NCBI GenBank assembly: GCA_023212725.1
Contig: JALBYF010000060.1
Coordinates: 49,476-113,475, forward strand
DNA length: 64,000 nucleotides
Direction of reading: 5' to 3'
DNA from: Tranzscheliella williamsii
Taxonomy: Eukaryota; Basidiomycota; Ustilaginomycetes; Ustilaginales; Ustilaginaceae
The position numbers were made by a program, and so were the translations under genes. Within the stretch, counting starts at the first letter, position 1. Each line of letters begins with the position of its first letter. The notes beneath the pieces are model-generated. The model saw only the letters and a list, made by a program, of their open reading frames with translations. It did not search any database and was not told the origin of the DNA. Below, piece by piece: positions 10,083-22,100 of the stretch.

Positions 10083-13000
10083 ATGTCTGCCGAACTGTTC
10101 AGTCTGGAGTCTCTCCGCGAGGCGGAAGCCACCTTTCGCAAGTGTGAGCACGGCCGGATTGCGCTCCCAGACATCAAACAGCGGACGCCACCGCGAGATG
10201 CGCCGTACCAGGAACACCGGCTCGATCCCTGGGTCGGGTTTGAAAAGACGAGGACGCTGCCCATTCCCAGGGACGTCTTTACCGGCATTAAGAGCTCCAC
10301 GCCCGTCGCCACGCAATCTCTCTTTCCAGAGATCCAGCGTGCTTGCATCACAGTCGACAACAAGGTGTATCTTTGGTCATACTTGGAAGGGCAGACCGCT
10401 TTCGAGTTTTACTGCGTTCCCGACGATCAGATTGTGCTAGCTGCTAGCGTTGTACCAGCAAGGGCAGGTGTATTCGCCGACGTCGTCACGCACGTCCTCG
10501 TCCTTAGCATCGGCGCCTCCTTACGCGAAGGAAAGCACATCCAGATTCTTGGTCTCTCCTTCTCCAAGACAGATTCTCAATCTAGAGTCGAAGTGCTCGA
10601 AGCTGGCTTGACTGCCGCCACTAACGGCGTCGTTCTTGACAACATCAGCGGTACCTCAGCAGGCAGGCTATTCGCTACTGGCTCAGACAGCTGCTTGTAT
10701 GAGCTCGTTTACCAGAGGAACGAGGGCTGGTTCACAAACAAGTGCTATCTCCGCAACATCACCAGCCCTCGACTTTCGAATCTGCTGCCCACCTTCGTCA
10801 AGGCCGAAAAGAAGTTGCTCTGCATTGCGGTCGATGATGCCAGGCAACTCATCTACACGCTCAGGCAGGGCGACTTGATCGAGGTTTTCAGCCTGCCGTC
10901 CAAGGACACTTCTGTCGCGCCCGAGAAGCGAGGACAGACCATTGGCACGTCAGGACAGCAAGGGACGCCACATGCCCGACACGATGTCGGTACGATTGTC
11001 TGGATTGGTCCGGTAGAGCGAGAGCAGCGTTCTAACGTGGTCCTGCTCGCCGTCACAGACAGAGGCTATAGGATCTTTTTCGACAATTTCCAAGGCAGAT
11101 CAGAGCCGCCCATCACAGTCAGGGCTCCCCCAGTCCTTCAACAACCCCCGGGGGCTGTTCCGCACTCTGCATATCCGCAACAGCAATCCCAAACACAGCC
11201 AGCCATCACTCGAGCCGTCTCGTCCGTCTTCTATGCCGGCGGCGTCTTCATGGTTGGGTTCAACTACAACGTCCTACCGTGCCAAATCTGCTGCATTACA
11301 CCGTCCATGACAACGGCATCCACTACAAGTGGTCCAATAGAGACTGCCACCTTCGTCGACCTCGAGCTCACACTCAGCACGCCCGTCTTTGCTGAAGCGC
11401 CATCTACCCAGCAATTACCTCAGGTGACCGAGAATGGTGAGCTGGTGCGCTCTACGTATTCGCAGGCGTTAGAACCACCACGAAGCTTCTTGATCCTTGA
11501 CAACAACGGTCTCACTGAGCTCGTCGAGAGGAGACCTGTAGATACACTCAGGGGGCTTCTAGAGACGGGCGCTTCTGTCAATAGTGCTGCCATGATGCAG
11601 TTCTTCGGCCTGTTTGGCTCGATCGAATCGTGCGAGACCGCGCTTATCATTGCCGCGCACAACAGCCAGGTCACGGCGCCGCGGGTGTCCATCGGGTCGA
11701 CGGGGAGCATCCCTTCCGGGCTCGCACACATGCTGTCCGATGAGGTGGTCGCACTGGCTTCGCGGGTGTTCTTCAGCCAGTACGGCTCCTGGCCCGCGGA
11801 CACCACCATGCCCGCGGCCCTATCCACGCCGAGGACTTCTCGCCACGACGGTCTAGCTCTCTACATTGCCTGCATACTGAAACGCGTCTGGGACCGCGTG
11901 ATCGCGCCAGTGGAACCGCCCAAGGCTGGCGGCAAGTCATCTTCCGCTCTTGCCCCCTATCGGTCGGGCAACGCGATGCCTGCTGCTACCTCTGCCACCA
12001 GCAAAGGGCCGTTGAAGAAAACGGACTTGGAAAGCACGCTACAGGATCTGGTCCCGCTGTACGACTTTATGCAGCAAAATGGCAAGCTATTCGGTCTGGG
12101 AGGCTCATCGTCCGGGCGCAGTTTTATCAGCGGCATTGGTTATGATCAAGACCGGGCGGCCAAGCTCGACCAAGAGAGCTTTGGACGATTGCGAGCCTTG
12201 ATATCGCGAGCTATCGAGGCTACCAACTTTATGCTTTTCTTGATAGACCACGGGCTGGCGCCTCTCATCGAGGCATGCTCAGCCGAAGCAAGAAGCATCA
12301 TCTCCAATCTGCGGTTTGGCCAACTCATCACGTCCGGAGAAGGCAAAAAGGCTTCCAAAGAGCTCGTGACCGCCCTGATTGAGGCGCGCATTGGCGCCCA
12401 AGTGAGCATCGATGCTGTCGCCGACGGACTGCAAGCACGATGCGGAAGCTTCTGCTCCGCCGACGACGTCCGACAGTACAAGGCCACCGAATGCATCCGT
12501 CGGGCAAAAGAGACGCGGTCCGAACCAGAGAAGATGGACAACCTGCGGATGAGCCAGAAGCTACTGGCCAAGGGGGCCAGCCAGCTGTCCGCCGAGAAAC
12601 TTAAGGGCATCTGCGAAGACTACCGCAAGCTCGAGTATGCGACGGGTGCAATCGAGCTGGCGCTGCAGTGCGCCTCCGAGTGGGATCCTGCGGGGATCGC
12701 GGCCTCGTACCTTGCGGACGGAAGTCCGGAAGGGCCTGCCCATGAGTCTCGAAGGGCCGTGCTGGAGAAGCTGAAGCAGGCGTACCAGCTGGTCTTTGAC
12801 ACGCTCGAGGAGCTGGATGGGCAGCTGGATGCGGCGTACAATCTGGAGACCGACGAAGCACAGGCGCGGCTGGTGATTAACACGCGGGACAAGGCGCGGA
12901 CCGAAGCGTACGCGCGCGCGGAAGCGTCGCACGACGTGCTCTTCCACGAGAGCTTCTACGAGTGGCTGATCGAGCGGGGCATGACCGACCAGCTGCTCTC

Positions 13001-14090
13001 GCTGCGCACGGCGTACCTGGAGCAGTACCTGGTCAAGCGGCCGTCGGGCGCCAAGGGGTCCGATGTGGCTTTTTTGCGCACGCTGCGCAATCTGCTCTGG
13101 CAGTTCTACGTTCGGCGTGGCGAATGCTTTGCGGCTGCGCAGGTTCTGGACGCGCTGGCGCACTCGCGCGAGTTTGGGCTGACGCTGCGCGAGCGGATCG
13201 AGTACCTGGCGCTGGCGGTGGGGAATGCCAAGTCGGTCTCGCCGGCGCACGTGGGTGCCAACGATGTGGTGACGTTCCTCTCGCAGGCCGAGGATTCGCT
13301 CGAGGTGGCCCAGATCCAGGCGCGCGTCCTGCAGGCCTTGCAGGAGGTCGTGGCGGAGGATCTGGACTCCGAGCGCGCCGCCCTGTTGGCCGACAGTGTC
13401 GAGTGGCTGGATGAGGAGCTGCTGGATCTGTCGACGTTGTACCGCGGGGTGGCGGAGCCGTTTGGGTTGGCGGAGGAGCAGCTGGCGATGGTGGCCGCTG
13501 CGGGGCTTAAGGATGCCGGCGTTGTTGGTGAGTTGTGGGTCGAGCTGATCGGGCGCGAGCATGGACGCGCGCGTGAGGCCGCCTACCAGCAGGTCTCGGC
13601 GCTGGTCGTCGGCGTCTTTGCCCGGCTGGGCGCCAGCGATGTCGCATGCCCCATCGACCATGTCCTCGACCTCCTCCTGCGGTATGCCTACGAGCAGAGG
13701 CGCACCGGCCCGCGCGACGAGACCGTCCCCCCCGCCTTTGCCCGCCGCGCTCCCCCCCCACCCCCTCCCGGCTGGGCACCCCTCACCCTCCTCCGCACAC
13801 CCACCCCCCCCGACCTCATCCTCGACATCCTCGCAGCCGCCCTCACCACAGGCCCCCACCCCTGGAACACCCCCGCCGGCCACGCCTTCCTCCAGGCCGA
13901 ACTCGTCGAATTCGCCCACGCCTGGATTCACGCCTCCACCAAAAACCTCCCCCCCCTCACCCCACCCCTCGTCCACCGCCTCGACACCCTGCTCAACTCA
14001 ACCCTGCTCCAATCCGCCCAACACCCCCACTCGGCCCCGATCGCAGACAAGGCCCGCGACGCCCTCAAGCTGCTCAAACTCTACTACTAG
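10083..14090 (+). CDS. NUP170: Nuclear pore scaffold nucleoporin, NUP155/NUP170 family
   Basis: The protein has 1335 residues in one exon, matching the usual 1300-1500 of Nup155, Nup157 and Nup170, inner-ring scaffold proteins of the nuclear pore that contact the membrane. The conserved entry PWVGFEKTRTLPIP (about residues 49-62) opens a seven-bladed beta-propeller (roughly 40-500) with family segments such as VDNKVYLWSY and AVDDARQLIYTL. An alpha-helical solenoid fills the rest (roughly 530-1335), including ESFYEWLIERGM and LLWQFYVRRGECFAAAQVL. Codon use changes sharply in the last 350 bases: the coding strand becomes extremely C-rich, with Pro, Pro/Thr and Ala runs. It converges with PDA1, 187 bases away. 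The symbol is given by family; I cannot tell Nup157 from Nup170 orthology. Confidence 0.93.
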   Translation: MSAELFSLESLREAEATFRKCEHGRIALPDIKQRTPPRDAPYQEHRLDPWVGFEKTRTLPIPRDVFTGIKSSTPVATQSLFPEIQRACITVDNKVYLWSYLEGQTAFEFYCVPDDQIVLAASVVPARAGVFADVVTHVLVLSIGASLREGKHIQILGLSFSKTDSQSRVEVLEAGLTAATNGVVLDNISGTSAGRLFATGSDSCLYELVYQRNEGWFTNKCYLRNITSPRLSNLLPTFVKAEKKLLCIAVDDARQLIYTLRQGDLIEVFSLPSKDTSVAPEKRGQTIGTSGQQGTPHARHDVGTIVWIGPVEREQRSNVVLLAVTDRGYRIFFDNFQGRSEPPITVRAPPVLQQPPGAVPHSAYPQQQSQTQPAITRAVSSVFYAGGVFMVGFNYNVLPCQICCITPSMTTASTTSGPIETATFVDLELTLSTPVFAEAPSTQQLPQVTENGELVRSTYSQALEPPRSFLILDNNGLTELVERRPVDTLRGLLETGASVNSAAMMQFFGLFGSIESCETALIIAAHNSQVTAPRVSIGSTGSIPSGLAHMLSDEVVALASRVFFSQYGSWPADTTMPAALSTPRTSRHDGLALYIACILKRVWDRVIAPVEPPKAGGKSSSALAPYRSGNAMPAATSATSKGPLKKTDLESTLQDLVPLYDFMQQNGKLFGLGGSSSGRSFISGIGYDQDRAAKLDQESFGRLRALISRAIEATNFMLFLIDHGLAPLIEACSAEARSIISNLRFGQLITSGEGKKASKELVTALIEARIGAQVSIDAVADGLQARCGSFCSADDVRQYKATECIRRAKETRSEPEKMDNLRMSQKLLAKGASQLSAEKLKGICEDYRKLEYATGAIELALQCASEWDPAGIAASYLADGSPEGPAHESRRAVLEKLKQAYQLVFDTLEELDGQLDAAYNLETDEAQARLVINTRDKARTEAYARAEASHDVLFHESFYEWLIERGMTDQLLSLRTAYLEQYLVKRPSGAKGSDVAFLRTLRNLLWQFYVRRGECFAAAQVLDALAHSREFGLTLRERIEYLALAVGNAKSVSPAHVGANDVVTFLSQAEDSLEVAQIQARVLQALQEVVAEDLDSERAALLADSVEWLDEELLDLSTLYRGVAEPFGLAEEQLAMVAAAGLKDAGVVGELWVELIGREHGRAREAAYQQVSALVVGVFARLGASDVACPIDHVLDLLLRYAYEQRRTGPRDETVPPAFARRAPPPPPPGWAPLTLLRTPTPPDLILDILAAALTTGPHPWNTPAGHAFLQAELVEFAHAWIHASTKNLPPLTPPLVHRLDTLLNSTLLQSAQHPHSAPIADKARDALKLLKLYY

Positions 14091-14277
14091 TCCGCGCACC
14101 TCCACTGTTTACTACGAGCGTCTGCGCGGCGGCAGCAACAAAGACAGTGACGTCCGCATGGAGACTCTGTGCGAAGTACGAGAGAAAGGAGACGACACGG
14201 GGCCGAGCAAGGCAAGAACCGATGTTGCACGTGAGATAGGTAGACAAGCGGGGAGAAACGGTGTGGAGACGGGCGGC

Positions 14278-15607
14278 CTAGCGGTAGCGGTGGATCTCGG
14301 TGCGATCGCGGCCGCGGATCCAGTCGGGCTCGGTGCCGGGGTAGTAGACGTCGGTCCAGAGGGTCTCGTCCTTGGGCTGTGGCGACTGCTTGGCCTCTTC
14401 GACGGCCTGGTCGACCTCCTCCTTGGCGGCCTTGTCGATCTTCTTGAGCTCGGACTCCTCGACAATGTTCCACTCGAGCAGGCGCGCCTTGAGGCCCTGG
14501 ATGGGATCGGACGAGGAGCGCATCGCCTGGATCTCGTCTCGAGTTCGGTAGGTGGTGCCGGGGTCCGAGAGCGAGTGGCCACCGTAGCGGTAGGTCACCA
14601 TCTCCATCAGCAGGGGCCCGTTACCGCCCAGGGTGAATTCAGAAGCGTGCTTAGTGGCGGCAGCGACAGCAAGGACGTCCATGGCGTTGACCTGGATACC
14701 GGGAATGACATCACCACGGGTGTAGTACTGGGTGTTCATAGACGATCGCTCGGCGGAGGTGCCCATTCCATACTTGTTGTTCTCGCAGACAAAGACGCAG
14801 GGCAGGTTCCAGAGCTTGGACATGTTGTAAGCCTCAAAGACCTGGCCCTGGTTAGAGGCACCGTCGCCGTACATGGCAAAGGTAGCGTCGTTGGTGTTGA
14901 GGTACTGCTGGGCAAAGGCAATACCGGCACCGACGGGGACCTGGGCACCGACGATACCGTTACCACCGAAAAAGGTGGGAGTGAACATGTGCATGGATCC
15001 ACCCTTGCCCTTGGAGATACCGCCTTCGCGACCGAAGAGCTCGGCGATGACCGACTTGATGGAGCCGCCCTTCTGTACGGTGAAGGGATGGCATCGGTAG
15101 GCAGTGATGAGCTTGTCGGAGGGCTTCATACCGGCCTCCATGCCGACAGCGACAGCTTCCTGGCCGATGGCCAAGTGACAGAAACCTCGGATCATCTTCT
15201 GCTTATAGAGCTGGTCAGCAGCCATCTCCATCCTTCGCATCTTGACCATTTCTGCGTAGAGAGCGACGAGCTCATCCTTGGAGGTCTCCCACTCGAGCTT
15301 AGGAACGTCAAACTTGTAGCCTTTGAAGGAATCGGCATTCAGGTCGACCTTGAACTTCTCCGAGGAAGAAGAGGGGACGTCCTGTGCGGGCTTAGACGCG
15401 TCTGCCGCGATCTGAACAAAACGGGAAGAGGAAGGGATGGCATTTCGAGAGTAGGCAGGCTGTGGGTCGATAGCAAGAAATGGAGCCGGAAAGTCGAGAA
15501 GAGCAAGGGTCAGTCGGTCAATACGATAGGCGGCCGAGAGACGAGCAACCTACCAGTGTCTTGGCCTTGCCCGCAGTGCGGAGAAGGTTGCGGGAGAAGG
15601 CAGCCAT
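14278..15607 (-). CDS. PDA1: Pyruvate dehydrogenase E1 component alpha subunit, two exons
   Basis: This is the mitochondrial matrix enzyme that decarboxylates pyruvate with thiamine diphosphate, together with E1 beta. Exons on the minus strand are 15607-15554 and 15459-14278; the 94-base intron has GTAGGT and CACAG borders at a codon boundary. The spliced protein has 411 residues. Exon 1 encodes MAAFSRNLLRTAGKAKTL, an Arg/Lys-rich start without acids that is typical of a mitochondrial presequence. The thiamine diphosphate motif is GDGASNQGQ...CENN. The regulatory loop reads GHSLSDPGTTYRTRDE and contains the conserved serine phosphorylation sites of E1 alpha. The C-terminus IRGRDRTEIHRYR is typical. 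Without exon 1 the reading would lack a targeting signal, which supports the splice call. Confidence 0.95.
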
Positions 15608-17707
15608 CGTGATCTGCATCGTCGACAAAAGGTTGGAATCGAGCCGGAACGAGAGTAGGCCACGGTAGTAAGACGAAAGAAGTGAGCAGATCAGGTCAGC
15701 TTGGCTGATCGTGGCCGCGAGCGATTGCTCTTTGATACGTACGTGAGCAACGGTGATGGGCTAGATGGCAGGGGGAGGCAAGTAGATGATGACCGTACAA
15801 CGGTCGCAGGCTTGGAGGAGAAAGACCCTCAAATGTTACTCGCTGCCTACACACGCGCGGCAAGTCTCGAGGCAGTCGAGTTTGGCTTTCGAGGTCCATG
15901 CCTAACTTGTCTGGCTGAGGCGGGCAATTCTTCGAAAGCTCAACTTTTCTTTGGCCGAGATCAGCGCGTCTGGTTTCCCAACTTTTTCCCTTTGGTTATT
16001 TTGTAGCTATGCACTTCGAAATCCGTCGAGGCGGTTATTTGACCGAGACATACTACTATATTGAATCTGTCGACCCCCACCTGGCTTTGAATTCGTATCG
16101 ATCCGAACCTCTAGCTTCGAACTGCAGCTCACGTCGGAAAGCTCCACAGAGAGAGAAACGGATCCTGCCGCCCTGCTGTATCTTATGATTCTTCGCTGTG
16201 ACCCACAGATCGATATCGGTAAGCGGAAGTGGTCCGCCTTACACTCTCGTTCACTCGGACGGAATACGGTGCCGTCCTCTAGGAATCAACTCGTGAGGTC
16301 ACCAAAGTACCTATCACTTGCGCTGTACGCCCTCCTATGCTGGACTGCCGAGAAGGGCAATCTCAGCTCATATTCAAGCAGTGACGAGGAGTGGTCGGCA
16401 GCGGTATAAGTCAGGTAAGATAAAGGTTTTGGGGCGCGTCTGGCCCCAACCTCTAACGTTGCAGCCGGGTTGGGACATGTTAGATCGTATCGGCGAAGGA
16501 AAAGCACAAGTCTCGATCACCAACCGTCTGCGGATAGGAAAGAAAAGAAAAAAAAATCGGTGGCCATGACCTGACCAACAAAAGGCTTCTATTTCATCGG
16601 AACAGACCTCACCTTCTCACCACATCTCGGTTACCGCTTCAACACCATGAATTTTCACAGCAATAGCCAAGACTCTTTTCATCATGCCCTCGACTGACGG
16701 CTGTGCTCTTGTTCAGACTGACCCTTTCCTCTCTCGCAGCTATCACACCACGTCTATTCCGTAGCCGTCGCCTTGGCCGTCCGAACGCGCCCGGACTGCT
16801 GATACGACGAAGAGCATGCAACGAGACAGATCGACAGAGCACCGCTTCGCAAGCTGCACAGATTTGCTGATGAATACCTAGAGTCAAGCACGGAAAGTCG
16901 TCTTCCCTTGTGGAAGCGGCTAATTTGACGACTTAATGTTTTAATTTCTGAAACTCTACTCGCATTGCGAACCGGCTCTCTGTCTTTCCGTCCCTGTTGC
17001 TGCTCCTCGTCGCCTATCACTGCGGTGTCCAGGCGTCACTTAGACATACAAGTAAGCGATGAGCATCGTCAGTTCCACTCCGTGTAATCGTTGTTTTTTT
17101 CGAAAGGCTCAAGCCTGATATCCCCAGGCGAGACCCCATGTTGCATGCTGTAGTAAACGAGTGACCACAGCTTCTAGCAATAGTTATCACCATGCAAGGC
17201 GTATCTCATCAGCTAGCTGTTTCAGTCTGTGATCTGGAAGGTCTGTCTTTGCTATGTGGTTCGCAGAGAGCAATCAATTAAGTTCTGTTAAGCCGAGAAA
17301 TAAAGGTCTAACATTTGTTCTTGTCCCATCACCCGATCATGATGGCTGGTCTGATTGTCGGAACCGAAGTACCAACTCGAGGTGCCCTGCTGCCATTAGC
17401 TAGCTATTAGTAGTATACCCTTCAGTCACCCGCCCCGCTTCCACCCCGTCCTCGCCTGCTCCACTACTTGCCTGTGGGTCATTGAGCAGATCTCCTCAAA
17501 CACATATATCTGTAAGTCGAGCCCTCCGTGTCTATCCGCAGCTGTGCGAGCTGGAATACCGCGGGCAAAGCACTCAAGTCTCCTTGTATCCTGCTCCTTC
17601 TGCGGCCGTCTTCTATCGTCTATCTCTCGGCGTCTCGCGGTGGTTCACTCTGTTCGTGTCGCTGTGCGCCGCTTCTATGGCTCTCTACTGTCCGGCTGCG
17701 TAGAATC
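15608..17707. other. Intergenic: divergent promoters of PDA1 and the NDUFB2-like gene
   Basis: These 2.1 kb separate two divergently transcribed mitochondrial genes. The left part should hold the PDA1 promoter, and the part close to 17.7 kb the leader of the complex I gene. Open frames are short and show no known domain on either strand. I see no tRNA-like B box or conserved repeat. Tracts of A near 16541 and T near 17092 are the only low-complexity runs. Confidence 0.55.
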
Positions 17708-18077
17708 ATGGCGGCACAGGGCGGAGCCTCGTCGTCTAAGTGGTACCGGCCGATGCCCGGCTTCCACCCGCACCAGCCGGCGTTCAAGCACCGCTGGAGC
17801 GCCAAGCTGCTCGGCGCGACCATGTGGTTCTGGATCTTCTACCGCGCAAAGCAGGATGGCCCGGTCCTCCTTGTACGTATCCTCCCCCAGACCCTCAACT
17901 TGGCCCCGACGAGGCCACGCCTGCCGAAACCGCTTCTGACCCTTTTTCCCACCTTGCCTCTGTCTTCCCGTGACTGGCACCCTCCGCACCTTCCTGCTCC
18001 GAAACACACAGGGCTTGAAACACCCCTGGGACGGACACCACGGCCACGACGATCACCACGGCGAGGACGAACACTGA
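17708..18077 (+). CDS. Complex I accessory subunit, NDUFB2 (AGGG) type, two exons
   Basis: This is a small inner-membrane accessory subunit of mitochondrial NADH:ubiquinone oxidoreductase. Exon 1 is 17708-17872 and exon 2 is 18012-18077; the 139-base intron has GTACGT and ACACAG borders in phase 0. The product has 76 residues. One membrane segment lies around KLLGATMWFWIFYRAKQDGP (residues 33-52), followed by GLKHPWDGHHGH and a His/Asp/Glu-rich tail. The WFW-YRAKQDGPV...HPW-GH pattern is the one I know from plant and fungal NDUFB2. The single long reading without splicing would lose the conserved HPWDGH tail, so the intron is well supported. No cleavable presequence is obvious, which is usual for this subunit. 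Confidence 0.85.
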
Positions 18078-19167
18078 ACGCTTGTATCCCGCCTCCACCG
18101 TGATTTGACACATGCAATCTGGTTCGGTATCGCTTGACGTCAGTAGACTGGCCAGGCGACTTATATGGTATGGCACGTAAACCAGATACCGCGGCCTTCG
18201 TATACTGTCTCGCGCCCATGTGCAGCTGCACTGTGTATCTCCACCATGGCTGCACTACGGCTGTTCACGCGACGGGTCTGATGGTCACACAGAGGCAGTA
18301 AGCATGCAGATGCACAGGACGCTTCGATTACCGGCTGGGACGCTTGTGGTGGTAGCACGCCAGCCCAGCTATGCGAGGCTTGCTTGCTCACGTCAGCGCA
18401 AGCACTGAGAGGTTCTGGTGCTTACACTGGTCCTTGGCAACGGGTGAAGCAAGAGCGTTGGCAGTGCAGCTAGCGACAGTTGGCATGGAAAGCCATCGGT
18501 CAACGCGCCAAGCGGTATATTCAGGCTTCTAGCTGCTAGCTGCCAGGCCCTCGCACAATAGCGTCTGAGGCATTTCTCCCTGTCGACGGTCGAAAGGCAT
18601 AGTAGTATCGGGAGGGGGTAGGCTGGAGTCACAGTCACAGTCGTGAATGTGAGTGTGAGGGTGAGTGATATGTGATATCTACGAAACGAGCGATGTTAGA
18701 TCGGTTAACCTCGCAGACGCGGTGCTATTAATGAGCGCGTTGGAAAAGATATAATTAGAGCAGATACATTTTGAACTTGAACGCTTCCATTCACGCTTTG
18801 GAATGAGGACAAGTTTGAATACAAGGCCGGATGGAAGGAGAAGAGCGGAGGATTGGCGCGCCTTATGCCAATCAACCATTCCTATTTCACATCTCACCTT
18901 GCTCTCATCGTCTACCTTCTCCATACTCCTTCGCCTCTGCCTCTCCTCATACATCCTACCCCGCACACCCGCAACACCACATCTTCTCTGTTGCCTGCTC
19001 GACGCGGCCTGCTCGACGGGACGGTGTGAGACCTTGCGTGTTTTGGCCTGGATCCTACTCAACTCCGCGCAGGCGGATTATCAGACAGCGCGTATAAGCT
19101 GTGATCCGCACCGCCGTGTCGAGCCCATACCTTACACCATCGCCACGCCAGTGGATATCAGCACAAT
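18078..19167. other. Intergenic: 3' flank of NDUFB2-like gene and SWI3/RSC8 promoter
   Basis: No gene is supported in these 1.1 kb. A perfect CRE palindrome, TGACGTCA, lies at 18135-18142, close to the end of the upstream gene and more than 1 kb from the next start. A GTGA/GTCACA-rich simple stretch lies at about 18629-18677. A CCAAT box is at about 18868. Confidence 0.55.
18629..18677. repeat. Imperfect GTGA/TCAC simple-sequence stretch
   Basis: Two GTCACA units are followed by several GTGA and GTGTGA units. It is similar in kind to the GAGT run at 7944 and the TCAC-rich leaders near 56.8 and 57.2 kb. It has no coding potential. Confidence 0.6.
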
Positions 19168-22100
19168 ATGTCGACGCTCAACTTGACAGGTCACCCAGAC
19201 CCAAACCTCAAGTCGGATCCTGTACTCCTCCAGGCGCTCGAGTCGTACCTCGAGCCCATCACACAAGCCCTAGTTCAGCAAGGCATCGATCAAGCTAGCA
19301 TTCCTAGCATCAGCACGCCTCTGTCCGCCACCGACCTCGCTACCCTTGTCTATGATTTGCAGAGTTTTCAGGAAGAGGCGCTTGGGCTCAACGCCCCCCG
19401 TCCGGCTGATCCAAGTGCTGAAGATGCCAGCTCCCAACACCCCATCCGCATCCCTGCCGACTTGTTCCTCCCTACCAGCTCCCAGCAATCCACCTCGATC
19501 GTTGATGCTGACCAGAGCCCGCTCAAACTCTTGCTTCAAGAGGCCCTCTCCTTCCTTGCTGGCAAAGGCCAGTCCTCTTGGAACTTCACAGATCCCAGCA
19601 GAAAGTCCGAGAACGTTCAGCTGATCGCACACCTTCGCCAGCAACTGCTTAAAGCGGGTGCCCTGGAGCAACCCGTCGTTGCTGCACCACCCGCCCTTAC
19701 CGAAGCCGAAGTCGATTCGCTCAAGCTCATGGCGCAGCAGCTCCAGTGCACATGGTCAGATGATGCCTCGTCTGCTACTCATCTCCTTGTCCCCTCGGAC
19801 CCCACGCCGCCATCTTCACCCAAACTGGGCGAGCCGTCTTCCTCCAGCTCCGAAGAGTACTTCCGAACCATCGCTGCCAGATCAGGGCGTGCCCTTGTTC
19901 ACGTCTGGTACAGGCCCGACTCTTACGACACCTGGCTACCAGCTGCCGATTTCGCCGACCCGGATCCAGCCCCTGAAAAGCGTCTTCCTTGGAAGGTTGG
20001 CACCAAATGGCTGCGGGACAGTCTGCGATACAACGAGTGGATGAACCCGGAAGACTACGAACTGGAAGAAGCAGCTCCGGAGACGGCTGCTGACACCGAA
20101 GCAGCAGAGTCTACCGAAGCTGTCGCGGCAAAGAAAAGCAAGAAGCGCGGTCTTCCTGAAGAAATCACAGATGCTCCTTCCGCGACCACAGCCGAGTCCA
20201 ACTCGAAACGGATCAAACTGCTTGTCGCCGCGCGTCCCGTCGGTGCTGTGCCCATTGACCTTTCTGGCGCTCAGCCGATCCCGGGCAAAAAGTACGAAAA
20301 CGAGCCTGTCCCTAGCGGAGTGCTGGGTAACTTGCCCTCCGACTCGGGTGAGATCGCCGAGCCCACCGGCGAGCCGCTTCCGGTCCGAGCCGCCAACGAT
20401 GAGGATGCGACCATGGCGGATGCTGACAAGCAGAAGGTCGAGGCGGTCGACGAGCCTACCGAAGCCGACAACGTCGCTGGCACTGTACAGCCAGACACGG
20501 CTGCCGTCGAACAACAGCGTATCCGTGCCGAGGAGATTGCAAAAAAGTACCTGGCTGCGCAGACGCAGGAAGTTATCATTCCCTCCTACTCGACCTGGTT
20601 CGACATGGCTACCATCAATCCTATCGAGAAGCGCTCGCTGCCCGAGTTCTTCAACAACAAGAACCGAAGCAAGACGCCCAGCATCTACAAGGATTACCGC
20701 GACTTTATGATCAATACCTATCGGCTCAACCCAAGCGAGTATCTCACCTTTACCGCCTGCCGAAGGAATCTGGCTGGTGATGTGTGCGCCATCATGCGCG
20801 TCCATGCCTTCCTCGAGCAGTGGGGCCTCATCAACTATCAGATTGATCCAGAGACCCGACCGGCCACCTTGGGGCCCCCGTTCACTGGCCACTTTAGAGT
20901 CCTCGTTGACACTCCTCGGGGCCTCCAACCTCTGCATCCTGGTACGCGCCTCAACATTCCGTCTTCCGGCACGGCCTCTGACGAAGCCACAGCCGCCGAA
21001 GCCGCTGCGGCTGACAAGGCGGAAGCGAATCTCGAGCTGCGAAAAACCATCTTCCAGTCGACCTTAAAGGGGTCAAGGCCTGTCGATCTGGCCGAGGCCA
21101 ACTCGCTGGTAGCTCAAGCTGACGCTGCCCTCGCCGCTGGCGCTGGCGGCGCGCCTCGGTATACGTGTGATACGTGCGGGACCGACTGCACTCGGGTGCG
21201 GTACCACAGCATCAAGGCGAAGGACTACTCGCTCTGCCCCTCGTGCTATCTTGAAGGCCGATTCCCGAGCTCTATGTATTCCGGGGACTTTGTTCGTATG
21301 GAGGACACTGTCTTTAAGCAGTCCGGCAGCCTTAGCGGCGGAGCCTCGGGCACGCAGGATGACTGGACCGATGCCGAGACGCTGCGACTGCTCGAGGGTC
21401 TCGAGATGTTTGACGATGACTGGTCCGCGGTGGCGAACCACGTCAAGACGCGGTCGCGTGAGCAGTGCATCACCAGGTTTATCCAGCTGCCTATCGAGGA
21501 CGGCTTCTTGAACGGCGCCACGCAGGCGGACTTGGGGCCTCTGCAGTACGCTCGACGAGACCAGGGCGACAAGGCCGGCCGGCCGATTGTGCCTTTCGCG
21601 CAGGCAGACAATCCGGTGATGAGCGTCGTGGCCTTCCTGGCCAGCGCGGTCAACCCGGCCGTCGCCGCCGCTGCTGCGCAGAGTGCGCTGGGCGAACTGA
21701 CCGAGAACCTGCGCAAGAGGGCCAAGAAGCAGAAGGATGGCGAGGCGGGCGAGGCTGCGGCCGAGACGGAGGAGAGCGGCAAGGGCGATGATATGGAGGT
21801 AGATGGCGAGGTGAAGCGCGACGAGGACAAGGCGGAGACGGAGGTTGCGCTGGTCGACGCAGGCGGCGAGATGCCGGGCAAGGCGGAGGGGAAGCCGGGC
21901 GGGGCGCCGCGGAATGCGGTGGAACGGGCGGCGGCGATCGCGCTGGGCGCGGCGGCGGCCAAGGCGCACGTGCTGGCGTCGTTCGAGGAACGCGAGTGCC
22001 AGCGACTGGTGGGGCAGGTGATTGAGGCGCAGCTCCGCAAGCTCGAGCTCAAGATGGCCCAGTTCGAGCAGCTCGAGTCGCTCCTCGAGGCCGAGCGTCG

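Noticed and set aside
13561..15612. 683-codon plus-strand frame running from the NUP155 tail through PDA1
   Set aside because: It reads out of phase through two conserved genes and is Pro/Ser/Thr-rich, then Gly/Val/Leu-rich, with no domain; an artefact of the C-rich tail and antisense PDA1.
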